Source: a virus
Virus record (IMG/VR): IMGVR_UViG_3300044647_000284
Coordinates: 1-36,668 of that record
Strand: one strand, 5' to 3'
Length of the DNA: 36,668 bases
Part shown: positions 30,901-36,668 of the stretch, one piece after another
Numbering within the stretch: the first letter of the stretch is position 1
Layout: each line of letters starts with the position of its first letter
Position numbers and translations under genes: made by a program
The notes under the pieces: model-generated
What the model saw: only the letters and a program-made list of their open reading frames with translations
What the model was told of the DNA's origin: nothing
Databases searched by the model: none

Positions 30901-31223
30901 GTGTTCTTCTCCTTTAGCTTGTCTTCAATGGCTCGGGCAAAGTCTTCAACCCACCCGCCAAACAGAATTCGGTACTCATCCGCAATTGGCTGAAGTTCGT
31001 TATTTGTCAGCCCAACCCATGTGCGCTGTGCTGTAGGGTAAACAAGGTGACCGCCGTCAACGTAATGGTTTGCAACAGGCTCCCGCACAGGTGCTGCAAG
31101 GGCTTGCTTGATGGCGGTGATGGCTTTGTCTCGGTCACCAATTGTATAAAAACTTGTCAGCGCGGTGGGGTGCAAGTGTGTCAGCGCCTCCAGCGCCAGC
31201 TTCAGTGCTTCGTCTTTAGTCAT
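30897..31223 (-). CDS. Hypothetical phage protein, 108 aa
   Basis: It begins with MTKDEALKLALEALTHL and AITAIKQALAAP, a helical pattern seen at the start of many uncharacterised phage proteins (from memory). The second half (YPTAQRTWVGLTNNELQPIA) and the end (FARAIEDKLKEKN) recall another such domain. It overlaps both neighbours by four bases or fewer. Function unknown. Confidence 0.78.
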   Translation of the reverse strand: MTKDEALKLALEALTHLHPTALTSFYTIGDRDKAITAIKQALAAPVREPVANHYVDGGHLVYPTAQRTWVGLTNNELQPIADEYRILFGGWVEDFARAIEDKLKEKNT

Positions 31224-31435
31224 GCTTGTCCCCTTGCTCGGATGACGGCAATTTCATCTTCTAGCATTTTGATGTGCGCGTTAGTTTTTTCTATCTCAGG
31301 TGCATTTGCGGCAATGATGCGCTCACGCTCATCAGCGCGGACAAGGGCGGCAAAGCGTTCAAGGGTTTTATCCACCATCTCTGGATGAATAATCCCAGCC
31401 TCACGCGCCATGCGGATGATGTCTTCTTGTTTCAT
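31220..31435 (-). CDS. Hypothetical helical protein, 71 aa
   Basis: ATG 31435 overlaps the upstream stop as ATGA and gives MKQEDIIRMAREAG at the N-terminus, the usual start for such phage proteins; longer in-frame starts lie inside the upstream gene. The rest is a charged helix (ERFAALVRADERERIIAANA, then HIKMLEDEIAVIRAR), likely a coiled coil. No function is known. Confidence 0.76.
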   Translation of the reverse strand: MKQEDIIRMAREAGIIHPEMVDKTLERFAALVRADERERIIAANAPEIEKTNAHIKMLEDEIAVIRARGQA

Positions 31436-31695
31436 ACCAGCAGACTCCAAATGTAAAACCCCGTGAAGAAAAACAGGGCTGCTATCACCACCAGTGCCAC
31501 CAGCACAAAGCCAACGACAACACTGCCGATCATCTGCCAAGTGTCTGACACGGGTTCGATGTCGGCAGGCACGATAGGATACGGCGCGATCTTGCGAGTC
31601 TCTGGCTCAAGCCCTGCCGTGGTGAAGTGGCAGTCCATGCCGCAAGTCGGCTGGCGTGGGCATTCACGATACCCCGTGTCGCACATCCTGGTCAT
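31432..31695 (-). CDS. Cys-rich, C-terminally anchored membrane protein, 87 aa
   Basis: The N-terminal 22 residues hold four cysteines and a histidine (CDTGYRECPRQPTCGMDCHF), suggesting a small metal-binding knot. A Pro-rich linker follows, then a transmembrane helix (about 55-83, MIGSVVVGFVLVALVVIAAL). ATGA overlaps on both sides. No family is recognised; a membrane-tethered zinc site is the best structural guess. Confidence 0.74.
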   Translation of the reverse strand: MTRMCDTGYRECPRQPTCGMDCHFTTAGLEPETRKIAPYPIVPADIEPVSDTWQMIGSVVVGFVLVALVVIAALFFFTGFYIWSLLV

Positions 31696-31901
31696 GTCGC
31701 CACCTCCTCAGTCTTGCCCAGATACGCCTTCAGCCGCTTGACGCGGTTCTTGTTGTAAGTCACCAGCGAAGTCGCGTATTCGACGGCGCTCTCGGCTTGC
31801 AGCAGTTCGTGCTCTGCGTGCATCAACTCATGCGCCACCGCCTGCGCTGGCGTAACGGTCTTCATCATCAACCGCAACTCAGTCCAGATGTACTTAAACA
31901 T
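31692..31901 (-). CDS. Hypothetical helical protein, 69 aa
   Basis: Helical throughout, with two His-Glu pairs (AHELMHAEHELLQAESAVEY) and a basic C-terminus (NKNRVKRLKAYLGK). The HELMH string superficially resembles a zinc-protease HExxH motif, but the protein is too short for such an enzyme. Overlaps its neighbours by 4 and 8 bases. Function unknown. Confidence 0.72.
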   Translation of the reverse strand: MFKYIWTELRLMMKTVTPAQAVAHELMHAEHELLQAESAVEYATSLVTYNKNRVKRLKAYLGKTEEVAT

Positions 31902-32082
31902 GTTTTGCCTCCTGTAGTAGTTCGATCCGTTCGCGGCTGACCCGCAGCGTGTTGTAGCGTTGGTGCAGGCGCTCCAAAACCGACACGCGGCGCTGGTTCT
32001 TGCGCTCCTCCGTCAGCATCTCCAGCACTTGCACCTCGGTCAGTGTCCGCAGTTCTGCGTTAAGACTTCGCCATGTAGTCAT
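31894..32082 (-). CDS. Hypothetical basic helical protein, 62 aa
   Basis: A helical, Arg/Leu/Glu-rich protein (EVQVLEMLTEERKNQRRVSV, then LERLHQRYNTLRVSRERIEL). The spacing is heptad-like and fits a DNA- or RNA-binding helix-loop-helix, but no motif is firm. A strong Shine-Dalgarno (AAGGAAG) precedes ATG on the minus strand. It overlaps the upstream gene by 23 bases. Confidence 0.72.
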   Translation of the reverse strand: MTTWRSLNAELRTLTEVQVLEMLTEERKNQRRVSVLERLHQRYNTLRVSRERIELLQEAKHV

Positions 32083-32221
32083 AAATCTTCCTTTCTAGCT
32101 TAATAATTATTTTGTCCAACCTGGCGACAGTGCGCGTTGCCGCGTTTGCCTCCCTCTGCCGTATCTTCATCTCAGCCAGCGCCGCCTTTAGCTGCGCCTT
32201 CCATAAATCAATCCGTCTCAT
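32060..32221 (-). CDS. Hypothetical coiled-coil protein, 53 aa
   Basis: ATG 32221 overlaps the helicase stop as ATGA and is preferred to an in-frame start inside the helicase gene. The product is one basic amphipathic helix (MRRIDLWKAQLKAALAEMKI, then NAATRTVARLDKIIIKLERK). Its close coupling to the helicase suggests it may be an accessory factor, but no data in the sequence prove this. Confidence 0.7.
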   Translation of the reverse strand: MRRIDLWKAQLKAALAEMKIRQREANAATRTVARLDKIIIKLERKIYDYMAKS

Positions 32222-33507
32222 TTCAAAGCCTCCAATGCAATGTCCGACAATGTGCGCTTGTCGTGTAGCGCGCCCCAAATCTTCTCGTCAACCGTCTTGT
32301 GCGTCAGCATGACGTAGCACCAGACCGCATTCTTCTGGCCGCTGCGGTGCAGCCGCCCGATGGTCTGCTCGTAGAGTTCCAGCGACCACGGCAGCGACAA
32401 GAACACGATGTGGTGCCCGCCGTGCTGGAGGTTGAGGCCGTGTCCGGCTGACTTTGGGTGGACTGCGAGTAGTCTGACTTTGCCGTCATTCCATCGCTCA
32501 ATTGCGCCCACGTCATCAAGGGTCGTAACGGTAAAACGTCGCTTAATCTCGGCGAGTTCTTCTTGGTATTGATAGACAAGGATGGTGTTGGTGTGTTGGT
32601 TTTCATCAAGCAATTCCTCAAGGCGGTCAAATTTATGGCTAGATAGCCAGACGGGGCCATTGTCGGTGTACAGGAACCCGCTTGCCATCTGTTGCAGCTT
32701 CTGCGTCACGACAGCCGCGTTGACCGCCACCACATCATTCAGCACAAAGTCTTTCTTCATGGTGTTGTAGTCCGTCATGTCCATGTCGCAGCGCAACTCG
32801 ACCGTGTACAGCGGCGGCAGCGTGTCTTTGTAGTCGCCTGGCTCCAGTAGGTAGGTGGCCGGCTTGATGCGCTCCATGACTTGCGCCAGTGAGCCAGGGC
32901 GCGGTGCCCAATCGCCGTACTCTTTGTTGATCAGGATGAAGTACTGCTGCTGGAACGCGCCCTTGCTACGGCCAAGCAGCGACTGATCAACAATCTTGCA
33001 CTGGCCGAACACATCCTCCAGCCCGTTGCTGGTAAAGCTGCCGGTCAAGCCCCAGCGGATGTTGATCTTGTCGATGACCTTGTTCAGCGCCTTGAACCTA
33101 GCGCCGGACGGGTTCTTCAGCTTGGTCAACTCGTCGTAGACGATGCCGTCAATGTGCGCTAGGTTCTGTGTCGCTAGCCACTGTATGTTGTCGTAGTTGG
33201 TCACGATGATCTGCGCGCCGCCGCCAAGCGCCGCCTTGCGCTGTGCAGGCGTGCCCACCGCCACGGCCAGCGTCAGACTCGGCGCCCACTTGGGCTGCTC
33301 GATCGGCCACACGTCCGTGCAGACGCGCTTGGGCGCTAGCACTAAGAAGCGCTCGACCACGCGGTCGGCCAGCATCGCCTGCATGGCTGTCAGCGTGATG
33401 GCCGTCTTGCCTGCGCCCACGGGCGCCAAGATCATGGCGCGGTCGTGTTCATACAGGAAGTCAACGGCCTGTTCTTGGTAATCACGCAACTTCATTAAGC
33501 CACCCAT
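32218..33507 (-). CDS. SNF2-type helicase/translocase
   Basis: Superfamily 2 ATPase of SWI2/SNF2 type, probably moving on DNA during replication or recombination. Motif I is APVGAGKT (28-35), motif II is D125-E-L-T in place of the usual DEAH/DEAD, and motif VI is QTIGRLHRSGQ near the C-terminus. At 429 residues it is a minimal phage form. ATG 33507 has AAGGA nine bases upstream; an internal ATG at 33495 gives the common MKLRDYQ start and is an alternative. It overlaps the VRR-NUC gene, a common phage pairing. Confidence 0.92.
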   Translation of the reverse strand: MGGLMKLRDYQEQAVDFLYEHDRAMILAPVGAGKTAITLTAMQAMLADRVVERFLVLAPKRVCTDVWPIEQPKWAPSLTLAVAVGTPAQRKAALGGGAQIIVTNYDNIQWLATQNLAHIDGIVYDELTKLKNPSGARFKALNKVIDKINIRWGLTGSFTSNGLEDVFGQCKIVDQSLLGRSKGAFQQQYFILINKEYGDWAPRPGSLAQVMERIKPATYLLEPGDYKDTLPPLYTVELRCDMDMTDYNTMKKDFVLNDVVAVNAAVVTQKLQQMASGFLYTDNGPVWLSSHKFDRLEELLDENQHTNTILVYQYQEELAEIKRRFTVTTLDDVGAIERWNDGKVRLLAVHPKSAGHGLNLQHGGHHIVFLSLPWSLELYEQTIGRLHRSGQKNAVWCYVMLTHKTVDEKIWGALHDKRTLSDIALEALK

Positions 33508-33757
33508 TGATCTGATCCTTGTTCCACAGGCATACGTAGTTCTGTTTCATGCGTGCCATGTCCGACATGAAAACCTTCTGCAAGGGCGACAGCCTGCCGC
33601 TTTCGGTCTTGACCTCAACGAACCATGTCTGGCCGTTGGGAAAGCAGACGATACGGTCAGCCACACCACGGTGCGCGGGGCTGGTGAATTTGTAGGCCAC
33701 ACCGCCAACCGCTTTGACACGATCAACAAGGTAGCGTTCGATTTGTTTTTCAAGCAT
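33482..33757 (-). CDS. VRR-NUC domain nuclease
   Basis: Small PD-(D/E)XK-fold nuclease of the VRR-NUC family, which often acts on branched DNA. Residues fit the active site: D34 in GVADRIV, E48 and K50 in FVEVKT, and Q60 in LSPLQ. The 91-residue length is that of stand-alone phage forms. It is the first gene of the leftward operon and overlaps the SNF2 helicase, suggesting that the two work together on replication intermediates. Confidence 0.92.
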   Translation of the reverse strand: MLEKQIERYLVDRVKAVGGVAYKFTSPAHRGVADRIVCFPNGQTWFVEVKTESGRLSPLQKVFMSDMARMKQNYVCLWNKDQINGWLNEVA

Positions 33758-33827
33758 GTAAAAAAGTTTAGCACACTTTTATTTTTTATGCTACACTGAA
33801 CGCCTCATCAACTAAATTGGAGTCAAC
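33758..33827. promoter_or_regulatory. Divergent AT-rich promoter region
   Basis: A 70-base AT-rich gap separates the leftward VRR-NUC operon from the rightward replication operon. Rightward -10 candidates are TATGCT (33787-33792) and TACACT (33792-33797), with TTTAGC (33767-33772) as a poor -35. No clear leftward hexamers could be chosen. Both operons must begin here, so promoters are expected, but their exact positions are uncertain. Confidence 0.4.
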
Positions 33828-34028
33828 ATGAAAGCCAAACCTCAAGCCCCCACAACCGTACAAAACTGCCAGTTTTATGGCGTCAAATGGGACGCGGCAG
33901 CAACGGAAGCCGTACAAACCGTTGCTGATGGTTTGCTTGCTAACGCTAAAGCGTTTGACAAGCTCATTGACGTATTTAAATCGCAGAACGTGCAGATTGA
34001 TTGCATGTTAAAGATTGGAGGCAAGTAA
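33828..34028 (+). CDS. Hypothetical phage protein, 66 aa
   Basis: Small protein with a WDAAATEAVQTVADGLLANA helix in the middle and a C-terminal FKSQNVQIDCMLKI strand. I recall this WDAAA..AVQTVA..LL pattern in other uncharacterised phage proteins. It is the first gene of the rightward replication operon, with TTGGAG before ATG. Function unknown. Confidence 0.78.
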   Translation: MKAKPQAPTTVQNCQFYGVKWDAAATEAVQTVADGLLANAKAFDKLIDVFKSQNVQIDCMLKIGGK

Positions 34029-34030
34029 AA

Positions 34031-34186
34031 ATGAAGCTAGAGTTCACCCGCGCCGAGATCGTTAAGATCATCTTGGATCACGTTAACGACATCGCGCCCT
34101 ACGCAAAGTTAGCGTTCATTCAAGACGCTATTTATTTGCCTGAAACTGTTGTCATCATTACGAGAGAAGAAGATGCAGCACAGTAA
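34031..34186 (+). CDS. Hypothetical protein, 51 aa
   Basis: ATG 34031 follows GGAGG at a good distance and starts two bases after the previous stop; it is chosen over an in-frame ATG 30 bases earlier. The product (MKLEFTRAEIVKIILDHVND, then a beta segment YLPETVVIITREED) is a small alpha/beta protein. It overlaps the next gene by 14 bases. No family recognised. Confidence 0.72.
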   Translation: MKLEFTRAEIVKIILDHVNDIAPYAKLAFIQDAIYLPETVVIITREEDAAQ

Positions 34187-35291
34187 CATCGTAGGCGGCT
34201 CGTCAGCCAAGCGCGTAATGGCCTGCCCAGGCTCAGTAGCCTTGGTGCAGAAGATGCCACCCAAGCCCAGCAACAGCCACGCCGACCAAGGCACGCTGCT
34301 ACACAACGCCATCAGCGCCATCTTGGAAGACCAAAGCGTCGACGTGATCGGCACGCAATACAAAGACCAAGTGCTGACGCAAGACCTCTACGACGAGAAG
34401 ATCATGGTGGGCCTGTCGTTGCTCGATGAAGTAGACCCTGAAAAGACAATGGAGTACGAAGTCGAGACGCGTGTCGGCTTTGGTGATCTGCTGCCTGGTG
34501 TCTTTGGCTCGACCGACCTGATGGGCCGCATCGGCAGCAAGGCGATCATTTTGGATTGGAAGTTTGGCACTGGCGTTGCCGTGTCGGCTGAAGAAAACGA
34601 ACAACTGATGTTCTACGCCGCCGCCAGCATGCGTACCCCCGAGGCGCAGTGGGTGTTTGACGGCGCAACAGAGATCGAACTGATCATCATCCAGCCGCCA
34701 GAGATCAAACGCTGGACGACCACACGCGCCCGTATCGAACAGTTTGAGCGTGATCTGGTCAAGGCGGTCACCGCAGCCGGTCTGGCTGACGCGCCCCTGA
34801 AGAACGGCGACCACTGCCGCTGGTGCGCTGCCAAGCCGGTGTGCCCGATAATGACCGGCGCCGTTGACCGCGCTGTTGCGATCAAGATGGATAAGATAGA
34901 CGTTGACAAGATCGGCGCGTATCTACACAATGCAGACCTCTTGGAAACGTGGATCAAAGACCTTCGCGCTTTGGCCGAGGAGATGATGAAGAAGGGCAAG
35001 CCCGTTACGGGCTGGAAGATGGTGCCCAAGCGGGCCACAAGATCGTGGGTGAAGGAGGAGGACGCCAAGGCGGCGCTGCTCCAGCACCTCAAAGAATCTG
35101 AAGTGATCGAGACGAAGTTGGTCAGTCCGGCTGCTGCCGAGAAGCTGCTTAAAGCGCAGAAACTCAAGCTGCCTGACGGGCTGACAGTAGCGATCAGTTC
35201 GGGTAACACAATTGCACCGGAGAGCGATCCTCGGCCAGCAGTTGTACTAATCGGGCAGCAGTTAAACGCCGCTCTTTCTAAAATAATGTAA
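34173..35291 (+). CDS. DUF2800 / Cas4-like PD-(D/E)XK nuclease
   Basis: RecB/Cas4-like exonuclease family common in phage replication modules. From ATG 34173 the core is H44, D115 in GSTDLMG and D128-W-K130 in ILDWKFG, followed by Q144 and Y148. Four cysteines, C18 (MACPGS) and C215, C218, C224 (CRWCAAKPVC), match the layout of an Fe-S cluster formed by one N-terminal and three C-terminal cysteines. Length 372. An earlier in-frame start lacks a ribosome site. It likely processes DNA ends for replication or recombination beside the polymerase. Confidence 0.88.
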   Translation: MQHSNIVGGSSAKRVMACPGSVALVQKMPPKPSNSHADQGTLLHNAISAILEDQSVDVIGTQYKDQVLTQDLYDEKIMVGLSLLDEVDPEKTMEYEVETRVGFGDLLPGVFGSTDLMGRIGSKAIILDWKFGTGVAVSAEENEQLMFYAAASMRTPEAQWVFDGATEIELIIIQPPEIKRWTTTRARIEQFERDLVKAVTAAGLADAPLKNGDHCRWCAAKPVCPIMTGAVDRAVAIKMDKIDVDKIGAYLHNADLLETWIKDLRALAEEMMKKGKPVTGWKMVPKRATRSWVKEEDAKAALLQHLKESEVIETKLVSPAAAEKLLKAQKLKLPDGLTVAISSGNTIAPESDPRPAVVLIGQQLNAALSKIM

Positions 35292-35301
35292 AGGTAAAAT
35301 C

Positions 35302-35949
35302 ATGTCACTGACAGTTTTCAAATCCGCTGGCCTTCCAGCAGTCTCCTCCCTCGCTACTTCCCTGCGTTCTATCGCCACTGATGTTGGCCCAGCCGGCGTT
35401 GTCATCCTCAAGATGGACAAGACCGGCCATTGGGTGTTCGGCGCTGATCAGACCGAAGTCGAAGATGAAGCCACCTGGGCCGTCAATCCTTTCTCGTTTG
35501 TCCACGGCTTTATCGCTTGGGGTGACGGTGAAGTGTTAGGCGAGAAGATGGCAAGCGTAAGCCAGCCACTGCCTGAACTTGACATTGCACCGCCTAGCGC
35601 CAAGAAGGGCTGGGAGACGCAAGTCGGCATGTCGCTCAAGTGCTTGTCTGGTGAAGACAAGGGCATGGAAGCGCGGTTCACCACCACCAGCGTGGGCGGC
35701 AAGCGCGCCGTGCAAGCCTTGGCAGTCGCCTTGGCCGAGCAAGTCGAGAAGGATCAGACCAAGCCAGTGGCTATCATCAAGCTGAAGAAAGACCACTACG
35801 CGCACAAAAGCTACGGCAAGATTTACACGCCAGTGTTTAGCGTGGTTGAGTGGGTTGGTATGGATGCGGATGAAAAGCCCGCAGAGGCTGAAGCTGTACC
35901 CGCTGATGAAGCGCCAGCACCAGCCGGACGCCGCCGCCGCGCAGCGTAA
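35302..35949 (+). CDS. Replication-associated protein of unknown function, 215 aa
   Basis: Lies between the DUF2800-type nuclease and the polymerase, where many phages carry a single-strand DNA-binding protein. The body (1-180) is mixed alpha/beta with strands such as AGVVILKMDKTGHWVFGADQ and VAIIKLKKDHYAHKSYGKIY. The tail is acidic and Pro/Ala-rich, ending in GRRRRAA. An acidic tail after a globular part recalls SSB proteins, but the OB fold is not evident by eye. AAGGTAAAA precedes ATG. Confidence 0.7.
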   Translation: MSLTVFKSAGLPAVSSLATSLRSIATDVGPAGVVILKMDKTGHWVFGADQTEVEDEATWAVNPFSFVHGFIAWGDGEVLGEKMASVSQPLPELDIAPPSAKKGWETQVGMSLKCLSGEDKGMEARFTTTSVGGKRAVQALAVALAEQVEKDQTKPVAIIKLKKDHYAHKSYGKIYTPVFSVVEWVGMDADEKPAEAEAVPADEAPAPAGRRRRAA

Positions 35950-35959
35950 GCCTTTCCTG

Positions 35960-35983
35960 ATGCCCATTCGCAAGAGTGGGCAT
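35960..35983 (+). promoter_or_regulatory. Hairpin before polymerase start
   Basis: ATGCCCA / TGGGCAT inverted repeat with a 10-base loop, ending seven bases before the polymerase ATG at 35990. No T-run follows, so it is not a terminator. Given the weak ribosome site of the polymerase gene, it may limit translation. Confidence 0.45.
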
Positions 35984-36668
35984 TGGAAAATGCTCTACCT
36001 AGACTTCGAAACCCGCAGCCACTGTGACCTTAAAAAGCACGGCGTCTACAACTACGCCCAACACGCATCGACCGAGGTGCTGTGCATGTCCTACGCCTTT
36101 GACGAGGGCGAGGTGCAGACTTGGCTACCCAGCCAGCCGTTCCCGTCTAAAGTCAAAGACTACGCCGGCCTGATCTACGCCCACAACGCGGCCTTTGAGC
36201 GCTTGATCTTCTGGTATGTCTTGCAGATCAACTTCAAGCTGGAACAGTTCTATTGCACCGCCTCGCAGGCCAGAGCCAACTGTGCGCCTGGCTCGCTTGA
36301 GGACGCTGGCCGGTTCGCTGGCGCCAGCATGAAGAAAGACCATCGTGGAAGTCAGTTGATCCGGCTGCTGTGCGTGCCGCCGTTCCGTGAGGACGCCGCC
36401 CTTATGGCCGAGATGGTGGCGTACTGCGAACAGGACGTGCGCGCCATGCGTGCTATCAGCCAAGCCATGCGGCCACTGTCCGATCAAGAACTGTCTGACT
36501 ACCACGTCAACGAGCGCATCAACGACCGTGGCGTGCTGGTGGACGCCCCGCTGTGCGCCGCTGCCGTGCGCTTTGCCGCCGCTGAGACAGAAGAAATCCA
36601 GCAGATCGTGGCCGAGGTGACCGAGGGCCAGATCACCAGCGTGCGCTCGCCTAAGATGCGCGAGTGGG
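35981..36668. repeat. Right copy of imperfect terminal repeat
   Basis: Counterpart of bases 1-688 with about 44 substitutions and no indels. Some changes alter the protein (residues DEVRQ at 53-57 become SKVKD, and there are single changes such as D39E, T59A and D81N). The upstream neighbour here is the 215-aa gene, so this copy shows the true left context of the polymerase. Confidence 0.9.
35990..36668 (+). CDS. DNA polymerase, partial second copy (exonuclease domain only)
   Basis: 226 codons of the same family A polymerase as at 10-1926, cut by the window end. The DEDDy motifs (LDFET, HNAAFE, YCEQD) are all intact and the reading frame is open, so it is not a pseudogene. It most likely continues, in a related strain, as the gene at the window start. 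A real tandem polymerase duplication is less likely but cannot be excluded from one window. Confidence 0.88.
   Translation, partial: MLYLDFETRSHCDLKKHGVYNYAQHASTEVLCMSYAFDEGEVQTWLPSQPFPSKVKDYAGLIYAHNAAFERLIFWYVLQINFKLEQFYCTASQARANCAPGSLEDAGRFAGASMKKDHRGSQLIRLLCVPPFREDAALMAEMVAYCEQDVRAMRAISQAMRPLSDQELSDYHVNERINDRGVLVDAPLCAAAVRFAAAETEEIQQIVAEVTEGQITSVRSPKMREW

Noticed and set aside
31692-31901. HELMH string suggesting a zinc metalloprotease
   Set aside because: The protein is only 69 residues of continuous helix, far too short for a gluzincin or metzincin fold.
1-36668. tRNA genes
   Set aside because: No cloverleaf with a GTTCRANNC T-arm and matching acceptor stem was noticed by eye in the non-coding stretches; a tRNA search program was not available.

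Overview
The window is an essentially complete tailed-phage genome with P22-like (podovirus) virion genes. Moderate-to-high GC, strong Shine-Dalgarno sites and a LexA box of the enterobacterial CTGT-N8-ACAG class point to a proteobacterial host; a beta- or gammaproteobacterium is inferred, and nothing identifies the genus. The last 688 bases repeat the first 688 at an offset of 35,980. The sequence therefore closes on itself as a circle of about 36.0 kb, but the two copies differ at roughly 44 positions, so the ends come from related, non-identical templates.

Layout. (1) 1-4985, rightward: family A DNA polymerase, a PP-loop (PAPS-reductase-like) protein and a primase-helicase, ending in a bidirectional terminator. 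(2) 4984-7161, leftward: ten small, mostly unrecognised genes, tightly coupled. They appear to be driven from a promoter at about 7461-7488 whose -35/-10 spacer is a LexA operator. (3) 7162-7939: a large non-coding control region with the LexA box, nine copies of TGACCCA/TGGGTCA, four 26-29 bp-spaced iterons with palindromes, a G-rich tract and an AT-rich tract. (4) 7940-28416, rightward: the virion module in P22 order: TerS, TerL, portal, [fibre/tailspike insert], scaffold, coat, gp4-like, gp10-like, fibre in the needle position, a cupin-like protein in the gp14 position, and three ejection-protein candidates whose sizes and order resemble gp7-gp20-gp16. An AT-rich host-recognition module (about 13.4-17.1 kb) sits between portal and scaffold. 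Three UUCG-loop terminators follow the coat gene and its two downstream neighbours. (5) 28416-30646: lysis region with several membrane proteins, a 3TM-type holin and an M15 peptidase endolysin. (6) 30612-33757, leftward: ten overlapping genes beginning with a VRR-NUC nuclease and an SNF2-type helicase, then eight small proteins. (7) 33828 to the end, rightward: two small proteins, a DUF2800/Cas4-like nuclease, an unknown acidic-tailed protein and the second, incomplete copy of the polymerase gene.

Across the closed circle, 33.8 kb to 4.98 kb forms one rightward replication operon. No integrase, excisionase, cI/Cro-like repressor, tRNA or CRISPR array was recognised. The unusual combination is a virulent-looking gene set whose leftward operon carries a near-consensus host LexA operator next to two different iteron families. 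Together these could form a switch and origin region controlled by host SOS state.
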